Source: Actinomycetota bacterium (GTDB lineage Bacteria > Actinomycetota > Actinomycetes > Nanopelagicales > Nanopelagicaceae). Taken from it: a stretch of DNA of 11,055 bases. The notes beneath the pieces are model-generated. The model did no database searches, was not told where the DNA came from, and worked only from the letters and a program-made list of their open reading frames with translations. The position numbers and the translations under genes are program-made. The stretch is taken from assembly GCA_947488645.1 (NCBI GenBank), contig CANLAC010000033.1, positions 1 to 11,055 on the forward strand. Direction: 5' to 3'. The first letter of the stretch is position 1. The number at the start of each line of letters is the position of its first letter. Below, in pieces: positions 6,660 through 11,055 of the stretch.

Positions 6660-7508
6660 TTATTGTATCGCTAAGGCGAGGGCAAACACTATGGCAAACA
6701 TAAGTTGAAGCTTGCCAGTTCGGCCTAAAACAGGAATTAAGTCCTTTCCGATGACACCGCTGAGAACTAACTTTGAAATTGAGTAACTCATAGGCGCAAC
6801 CAGCAGAGTCAGTAACGCAGTTGGAACTAAGGTCGCTAGTGCTGCCACATGGGCTAAGAGCAAGAGTGAAACAAATAATCGGCGAGCGTTTGTATCTCCA
6901 AGACGGACCGCGATAGTTCTCTTTCCTACTAGTTCATCTTGCGCACGATCTCGGATGTTGTTTATTTCCAAGATCGCACAGGCAAGGGCACCCATTGGAA
7001 TTGAGACAATGAAACTGAGGACGGTGATGTTTTCTGTTTGAACGTAATACGTACCCATGGTTGCAACTAATCCAAAGAAGGTGAATACTGAAATTTCACC
7101 TAGGCCGCTATACCCATAAGGATTTTTTCCGCCGGTGTATCCCCACGCTGCAGCAATCGCCAGCATTCCAATCAGAATAAGTAGTGGTGAGGTAAGTAGG
7201 GATAGCCAAACACCAGCAACACTTGCAATTGCAAAAGAAATAAAAGCCGCGTTCTTAACCGCTTTAGCCGATGCCAACCCACTTGCAACTAGCCGAGTTG
7301 GGCCGACTCTGTTCTCATCTGTTCCTTTAACACCATCGCTGTAGTCGTTGGCGTAGTTGACGCCGATCTGTAGCCAGACAGCAACCTTGAGCGCTAAAGC
7401 TGCACGAAACCAGTTAAATTCTGATCCTGCCAGTGCTGATGCAATGAGTACTGGCGCGATCGCTGCAGACAGAGTGCGGGGACGTGCACCCAGTATCCAT
7501 TTATTCAT
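6660..7508 (-). CDS. menA: 1,4-dihydroxy-2-naphthoate polyprenyltransferase MenA
   Basis: A 282-aa membrane prenyltransferase of the UbiA superfamily. It joins a polyprenyl chain to 1,4-dihydroxy-2-naphthoate to give demethylmenaquinone. Both metal-diphosphate motifs are present: NYANDYSDGVKGTD (51-64, with Asp55 and Asp58) and NNIRDRAQDE (183-192, with Asp187 and Asp191). The N-terminal WILGARPRTLSAAIAPVL is characteristic of MenA. A longer reading from a TTG at 7550 adds 14 residues and overlaps menE by 50 nt. The ATG at 7508 is better: it has AAAGG (7517-7521) 8 nt upstream and begins directly at the conserved motif. It overlaps the menE stop by 8 nt (ATGAATAA), implying coupled translation. 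It is the middle gene of a menE-menA-PLDc_N operon. Confidence 0.95.
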   Translation of the reverse strand: MNKWILGARPRTLSAAIAPVLIASALAGSEFNWFRAALALKVAVWLQIGVNYANDYSDGVKGTDENRVGPTRLVASGLASAKAVKNAAFISFAIASVAGVWLSLLTSPLLILIGMLAIAAAWGYTGGKNPYGYSGLGEISVFTFFGLVATMGTYYVQTENITVLSFIVSIPMGALACAILEINNIRDRAQDELVGKRTIAVRLGDTNARRLFVSLLLLAHVAALATLVPTALLTLLVAPMSYSISKLVLSGVIGKDLIPVLGRTGKLQLMFAIVFALALAIQ

Positions 7509-8559
7509 CCGCAATACCTTTCGCCAAACTCTTTCGATCGATCTTGCCAATACCCAGCAATGGTAACGATGTCATGCGATGTATGCCTTTTGGTTTTGCA
7601 AATCCACCAAGATCTTTTTCAAGATGTGCAGCGATTTGATCATCGCTAATTGTTCCAACAACTGCAAGTTGCAAGCTCTGACCCCACTGAGGATCTTCAA
7701 CAGCAAAGGCCGCAAATTGAGTATCTGGATATGCCAGGCTGAGCGAATTTTCAACAGCATTAAGGGAGAGATTCTCGCCACCGGAAATAATGACATCATC
7801 AGATCTTCCAATAACAACTAGATGATTATTGTCGTATTCACCTAGATCATTTGTTTCATACCAGCCATCGTTAACTGCGATAGAGGATGCAAGAACTGAA
7901 CCTTTAATACAAATTTTGCCACTCCGAATTTCAATCTCCACGCCATCAAGTGTGGTGCCGTCATAAACACATCCACCACATGTTTCAGTCATTCCATATG
8001 TTGTGATGACTTTGATCCCTGCCAACTCGGCTTGATTGCGCAATGCCTGAGATAACGCAGCACCGCCGACTAAAACCGCTTTGGCTGATTTAAGGTGGCT
8101 CAGTAAATGTTGATCACCATTTAATGCACGGAATAACTGTGTTGGAACAATTGCGGTGTAGTCAGCTTTTGGATACTCACCATCAAAATCACGCAGATCA
8201 ATTGGTGTTGTTCCAAGCTCCATTGAGCGCACAATGACATTTACTGCAGCGATATGAGTAAGTGGAAGTAATAGTGACCAAGTTTGGCCAGATTGCGCGC
8301 CAATAAATTTATTGGAAGCTCGCGCAGATGAAATAAGCGCAGTTGAACTCAGTAACACCTCTTTGGATGTGCCAGTTGTTCCAGATGTTCCGATCGCAAC
8401 GGCGGCATAGCTCGGAGCATGTTCTGATGAGATCTCTCCGAAACCAAGGGTGGGGCCATCGCCCACGAGGGCTGCTGTGATTTCTCTCGCTAGTTGGGAG
8501 ATTTCGCATGCAGGGCTGACCCGCAGAATTTTTCGTTGTGACGAGGTATCCATTGCCAC
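7501..8559 (-). CDS. menE: o-succinylbenzoate-CoA ligase MenE
   Basis: A 352-aa cytosolic ANL-superfamily enzyme that activates OSB with ATP and CoA to OSB-CoA. Motifs in order are the phosphate-binding loop GTSGTTGTSKE (57-67), TTYGMTETCGG (186-196), the hinge region YETNDLGEYDNNHLVVIGRS (234-253), ISGGENLS (258-265) and the C-terminal GKIDRK with catalytic Lys339. It is shorter than typical 450-500-aa MenE, mainly at the N-terminus; the M. tuberculosis enzyme is similarly short, so this is a lineage feature and not a truncation. The start is either GTG at 8559 or ATG two codons later (8553). No convincing ribosome binding site precedes either, so the exact start is uncertain by two codons. 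It is divergent from menB across 35 bp and is the first gene of the menE-menA-PLDc_N unit. Confidence 0.92.
   Translation of the reverse strand: MAMDTSSQRKILRVSPACEISQLAREITAALVGDGPTLGFGEISSEHAPSYAAVAIGTSGTTGTSKEVLLSSTALISSARASNKFIGAQSGQTWSLLLPLTHIAAVNVIVRSMELGTTPIDLRDFDGEYPKADYTAIVPTQLFRALNGDQHLLSHLKSAKAVLVGGAALSQALRNQAELAGIKVITTYGMTETCGGCVYDGTTLDGVEIEIRSGKICIKGSVLASSIAVNDGWYETNDLGEYDNNHLVVIGRSDDVIISGGENLSLNAVENSLSLAYPDTQFAAFAVEDPQWGQSLQLAVVGTISDDQIAAHLEKDLGGFAKPKGIHRMTSLPLLGIGKIDRKSLAKGIADE
7517..7521 (-). promoter_or_regulatory. Ribosome binding site deciding the menA start
   Basis: AAAGG on the minus strand, inside the 3' end of menE, lies 8 nt before the ATG at 7508. It supports that start over the upstream TTG at 7550. 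Confidence 0.7.
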
Positions 8560-8594
8560 CGTAGGCTATCGCTAGCAACGACGATGGAGGAAAT
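8560..8594. promoter_or_regulatory. Divergent menE/menB control region
   Basis: Only 35 bp separate the menE GTG (8559) and the menB GTG (8595), so promoters for both must overlap each other or the gene ends. TAnnnT-type -10 candidates are TAGGCT (8562-8567) toward menB and TAGCCT (8562-8567 read on the minus strand, since AGGCTA overlaps) toward menE, but neither has a strong -35 box at 16-18 bp. An inverted repeat GCTA-TCGC-TAGC (8565-8576) sits centrally and could be an operator or chance. The region is certainly the only candidate control site; the individual boxes are weak. Confidence 0.4.
8586..8590 (+). promoter_or_regulatory. Ribosome binding site of menB
   Basis: GGAGG is followed by AAAT and then GTG at 8595. 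It is a perfect Shine-Dalgarno core at a tight spacing of 4 nt. The overlapping ATG at 8593 is read as ATG-TGA and cannot be the start, so GTG is chosen. Confidence 0.7.
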
Positions 8595-9473
8595 GTGAGC
8601 AAGCCGATCAAGCGCGAATTTGGTAGTCGAGAGATTCCACAATGGGTCACAGCACCCGGCGGAGAAGACTTTGTAGATATCAAATATCAAATGGGCGATG
8701 GCATCGCCAAGATAACGATTAACCGCCCGCAGGTTCGCAATGCATTTCGCCCTCAAACAATTATTGAATTAATCGAAGCATTTAATTTAGCTCGCGATAA
8801 TGAAGAAGTTGGCGTGATCATTCTTACTGGTGAAGGCACAGAAGCCTTTTGTTCTGGTGGAGACATCAGCGTTCGCGGAGATGATGGATATCTGGGTGAT
8901 GACAAGTTAGCTAAAAAAGGAATTGGTCGCCTTAATGTTCTAGATCTTCAGGTGCAGATTCGTCGCACACCAAAGCCAATCGTTGCAATGGTTGCTGGTT
9001 GGGCAATTGGTGGTGGACATGTATTACATGTTGTCTGCGACTTAACGATTGCTGCTGACAATGCAAAGTTTGGTCAGACCGGGCCGATGGTTGGTTCTTT
9101 TGATGGTGGATATGGTGCTGGATTATTAGCAGCACATGTTGGGCAAAAGAAGGCACGCGAGATTTGGTTTATGACTCGCGAATACAACGCACAAGAAGCT
9201 TTGAATATGGGACTTGTTAACACCGTTGTGCCGATTGCTGAACTAGAAGCTGAAACTGTTTCATGGTGTCGTGAAATGCTGCGCAACTCTCCAATGGCGC
9301 TGCGTTTGCTGAAAGCTAGTTTGAACGCTGCCACAGATGGTCTTGCAGGCGTGCAGCAATTAGCAGGAGATGCAACCTTGTTGTTCTACATGACAGAAGA
9401 GGGCCAAGAAGGTCGGGATGCTTACAAAGAAAAGCGCGCACCTGATTTTGGAAAGTTTCCAAAGCGCCCATAA
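8595..9473 (+). CDS. menB: 1,4-dihydroxy-2-naphthoyl-CoA synthase MenB
   Basis: A 292-aa cytosolic crotonase-fold enzyme that closes the second ring of the naphthoquinone by Claisen-type condensation of OSB-CoA to DHNA-CoA. Visible landmarks are EAFCSGGD (83-90, oxyanion-hole region), WAIGGGHVLHVVCDL (136-150), FGQTGPMVGSFDGGYG (159-174) with catalytic Asp170, WFMTREYNAQEALNMGLVN, and the MenB-specific C-terminus LFYMTEEGQEGR with its active-site Tyr, ending PDFGKFPKRP. The QTG triplet (161-163) has Gly at the place where the M. tuberculosis enzyme has Asp185, which marks the bicarbonate-using class known from E. coli. The GTG start follows a GGAGG ribosome binding site. It is the first gene of the menB-menC-menD run, with menC 3 nt downstream. 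The family assignment is certain. Confidence 0.97.
   Translation: MSKPIKREFGSREIPQWVTAPGGEDFVDIKYQMGDGIAKITINRPQVRNAFRPQTIIELIEAFNLARDNEEVGVIILTGEGTEAFCSGGDISVRGDDGYLGDDKLAKKGIGRLNVLDLQVQIRRTPKPIVAMVAGWAIGGGHVLHVVCDLTIAADNAKFGQTGPMVGSFDGGYGAGLLAAHVGQKKAREIWFMTREYNAQEALNMGLVNTVVPIAELEAETVSWCREMLRNSPMALRLLKASLNAATDGLAGVQQLAGDATLLFYMTEEGQEGRDAYKEKRAPDFGKFPKRP
9447..9463 (+). repeat. Near-perfect palindrome at the menB-menC junction
   Basis: TTTGGAAA (9447-9454) and TTTCCAAA (9456-9463) are perfect 8-bp inverted arms around a single G. In RNA it could fold as a 7-bp stem with a 3-nt loop, or a 6-bp stem with a 5-nt loop. It lies within the codons for the menB C-terminus and ends 13 nt before the menC ATG. 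It could affect menC translation, bind a dimeric regulator, or simply reflect the codons for FGKFPK. Confidence 0.5.
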
Positions 9474-9476
9474 TCC

Positions 9477-10406
9477 ATGGATCAAATGCTTCTAGAGACA
9501 TTGCGCGTAGTTGCGCTGCCAATGAAAACTAAATTTCGTGGTGTAACTGTTCGTGAAGTTGCTTTAATTCAAGGCGAGTATGGCTGGGGTGAATTCTCAC
9601 CTTTCCTCGAGTATGACGATGCTGAATCTGCCCCATGGTTAGCGTGTGCAATAGAGGCTGCAACCCAGCCAAAACCACAGATATTTCGTACTGAGGTTGC
9701 CGTTAATGGAACGATCCCAGCGTTAAACGATAAAGAAGAATTAGAAAGAGTAGTCAACTCTTTTCCCGATGTCTCAACCTTTAAGGTGAAAGTCGGCACG
9801 AATGCCCAAGAGGATGTTGCACGGATAAATACAATTAGATCTCTGCGCCCACATGCAAAGATTCGTATCGATGCAAATGGCTTGTTAAGTGTTGAGCAAG
9901 CAGTCTCATTGTTGCAATTAGTGGGAGATATTGAATACATTGAACAACCGTGTGCAACTATTCAAGAGCTACGAGAATTAAAAAAGCGGATTGATGTCAA
10001 AATAGTTGGTGACGAAGTCTTGCGTAAAGCTAAAGATCCATTCGCTATCGACCTAACTGGGGCCGTTGATTATTTGATGTTAAAGGTTCAGCCACTCGGT
10101 GGTATCAAGCGCGCACATCAACTTGCACAACACCACAAATTACCTGTTGTAGTTTCAAGTGCGCTAGAAAGTGCCGTTGGAATCAACTATGGACTTATCT
10201 TGGCCGCTTCATTTGAGGACATGAACTTTGATTGTGGGCTTGGCACAGGCTCGCTTCTAGCAAAGAATGTTGCCCAATTGCCAATAGTGGATGGAAAAAT
10301 CCAGATTAGTGACGTGGTTCCTAATCTTGATGGCTTAGATGTCAGTGCAGATCGCTTCGAATGGTGGAAGAATCGCATCATGAGAACAGCGGAGCTACTG
10401 AAGTGA
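9477..10406 (+). CDS. menC: o-succinylbenzoate synthase MenC
   Basis: A 309-aa cytosolic enzyme of the enolase superfamily (muconate-lactonizing subgroup) that dehydrates SHCHC to o-succinylbenzoate. All catalytic positions are visible: the KxK motif FKVKVG with Lys105 as acid/base, metal ligands Asp132 (IDANG), Glu156 (YIEQP) and Asp179 (VGDE), and the second lysine Lys203 (LMLKVQPLGG). The N-terminal capping domain spans about 1-80 and the barrel follows. The ATG at 9477 is 3 nt after the menB stop; a second in-frame ATG at 9486 is possible. No clear Shine-Dalgarno precedes either one; a palindrome occupies that place, so translation is probably coupled to menB. The 3' end overlaps the menD GTG by 4 nt (GTGA). 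Length is normal for the short actinobacterial form. Confidence 0.94.
   Translation: MDQMLLETLRVVALPMKTKFRGVTVREVALIQGEYGWGEFSPFLEYDDAESAPWLACAIEAATQPKPQIFRTEVAVNGTIPALNDKEELERVVNSFPDVSTFKVKVGTNAQEDVARINTIRSLRPHAKIRIDANGLLSVEQAVSLLQLVGDIEYIEQPCATIQELRELKKRIDVKIVGDEVLRKAKDPFAIDLTGAVDYLMLKVQPLGGIKRAHQLAQHHKLPVVVSSALESAVGINYGLILAASFEDMNFDCGLGTGSLLAKNVAQLPIVDGKIQISDVVPNLDGLDVSADRFEWWKNRIMRTAELLK
10391..10394 (+). promoter_or_regulatory. Ribosome binding site of menD
   Basis: GGAG lies 8 nt before the GTG at 10403, inside the last codons of menC. It supports the GTG start in the GTGA overlap. Confidence 0.65.
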
Positions 10407-11055
10407 ACAACTCCACATCGTTAGCACGTGTAGTTGTTCGCCAAATTATTGAAGCTGGAATCACCGATGTAGTTATTTCTCCTGGATCCCGTAATGCGCC
10501 TTTGTCTTTGGCATTTTTTGAAGCATCACAAGAGGGCTTAATTAAGATTCACGTGCGCATTGATGAGCGAACAGCTGCCTTTTTTGCATTAGGAATAATC
10601 AAATCAACTGGTCGTCCAGTGGCTGTTGTGTGTACTAGCGGAACAGCCGTTGCTAATTACCACCCAGCAGTACTTGAAGCTAGCCACACAAATGCACCGC
10701 TCATGGTTTTAACGGCAGATCGTCCAGCGATGTTGCGTAAGACTGGTGCAAATCAAACTACAGAACAAGCACGAATCTTTGGAAAAGCTGTTCGTTACTT
10801 TGCAGATATTGATGGTCCCGTATACCCAATGGAACTGCCACTAGATAGTTTGCGCACTGGGCCAATTCATTTGAATTTGCAGTTTGACGAACCCTTATTG
10901 TCAGATGATTCATCTGATTGGCTTTCACAGATCAATGTGGCTCCACAAGAGTTTGTTCCACGCACCAAGCCTGGCACGCTTCGTTTGGTTGGCGCGCGGG
11001 GAGTTGTCGTAATTGGACATGATCGTGGTGGATTAACAGTTGATGAAATCACGCA
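10403..11055 (+). CDS. menD: SEPHCHC synthase MenD, 5' part only
   Basis: The first 217 codons of a thiamine-diphosphate enzyme that adds the succinic semialdehyde unit from 2-oxoglutarate to isochorismate, the first committed step of menaquinone synthesis. The frame stays open to the right edge; full MenD is about 550 aa, so more than half is missing. The N-terminal pyrimidine-binding domain is clear: VISPGSRNAPLS (24-35) with Ser29 and Arg30, IDERTAAFFALG (53-64) with the catalytic Glu55 that activates the cofactor, CTSGTAVANYHPAV (77-90), LTADRP (103-108) and TGANQTTEQARIFG. The GTG start, overlapping the menC stop by 4 nt with GGAG upstream, puts the protein in register with M. tuberculosis MenD with no gap through about residue 108. 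Position 97 is Asn, where that enzyme has an allosteric Arg. Confidence 0.95.
   Translation, partial: MNNSTSLARVVVRQIIEAGITDVVISPGSRNAPLSLAFFEASQEGLIKIHVRIDERTAAFFALGIIKSTGRPVAVVCTSGTAVANYHPAVLEASHTNAPLMVLTADRPAMLRKTGANQTTEQARIFGKAVRYFADIDGPVYPMELPLDSLRTGPIHLNLQFDEPLLSDDSSDWLSQINVAPQEFVPRTKPGTLRLVGARGVVVIGHDRGGLTVDEIT

Noticed and set aside
7509..7550. TTG at 7550 as the menA start
   Set aside because: It adds a charged 14-residue extension encoded within menE. The ATG at 7508 has a ribosome binding site and starts at the conserved MenA N-terminus.
7572..7821. Open frames on both strands at 7572-7817 and 7579-7821 inside menE
   Set aside because: Both sit within the menE C-terminal coding region, whose motifs are intact. 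Neither shows a known domain or a ribosome binding site.
8584..8598. Four-codon upstream frame (Met-Glu-Glu-Met-stop) as a regulatory leader peptide
   Set aside because: The ATG has no ribosome binding site of its own, and its codons are just the menB Shine-Dalgarno region. It is kept only as a remark in the divergent-region finding.
8309..8756. Minus-strand frames at 8309-8683 and 8490-8756 crossing the menE/menB spacer
   Set aside because: They overlap the well-supported starts of menE and menB in other frames, and the translations look random.
1..11055. CRISPR arrays, tRNA/rRNA genes, insertion sequences, prophage or defence genes
   Set aside because: There is no array of spaced repeats, no transposase or integrase motifs, and no gap large enough for undetected RNA genes. 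All strands are filled by housekeeping genes.

Overview
The window reads as a chromosomal segment of a low-GC, streamlined actinobacterium. The protein families and gene order are actinobacterial: a helicase-associated protein, a SerB1-like HAD phosphatase, a histidine phosphatase leading a System II cytochrome c maturation operon, a PLDc_N membrane protein, and a split menaquinone cluster. By eye the base composition is only in the mid-40s % GC, and almost every base is coding. This fits freshwater acI bacteria (Nanopelagicales, e.g. Planktophila or Nanopelagicus types), but that placement is an inference from composition and gene content, not a database match.

Layout: (1) 1-1292, minus strand: the N-terminal 430 codons of a helicase-associated protein that runs off the left edge, preceded (1339-2100, minus) by a HAD-IB phosphatase. 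(2) A 50-bp divergent spacer at 2101-2150. (3) 2151-6395, plus strand: a five-gene operon of histidine phosphatase, TlpA/ResA-like lipoprotein thioredoxin, CcdA, ResB and CcsB/CcsA. All four junctions are abutting or overlap by 1-4 nt. (4) 6392-8559, minus strand: menE, menA and a small PLDc_N membrane protein, converging on ccsB so that the two coding regions overlap at their stop codons. (5) A 35-bp divergent spacer at 8560-8594. (6) 8595-11055, plus strand: menB, menC and the N-terminal 217 codons of menD, which runs off the right edge.

How the genes work together: MenD, MenC, MenE and MenB take isochorismate through SEPHCHC and o-succinylbenzoate (OSB) to OSB-CoA and DHNA-CoA, and MenA prenylates DHNA to demethylmenaquinone. 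The steps done by MenF, MenH, the DHNA-CoA thioesterase and the final methyltransferase are not encoded here. The neighbouring operon delivers reductant across the membrane (CcdA to the ResA-like protein) and haem to apocytochrome c (ResB-CcsB). The window therefore supplies the lipid electron carrier and the c-type cytochromes of the same respiratory chain.

This is mostly a well-understood housekeeping region, and I found no convincing new mobile, defence or biosynthetic system. The observations most worth checking are the Gly-type (bicarbonate-type) MenB in an actinobacterium, a MenD with Asn where the M. tuberculosis allosteric DHNA site has Arg97, a near-perfect palindrome at the menB-menC junction, a likely leaderless start for the cytochrome c operon, and extreme gene compaction.
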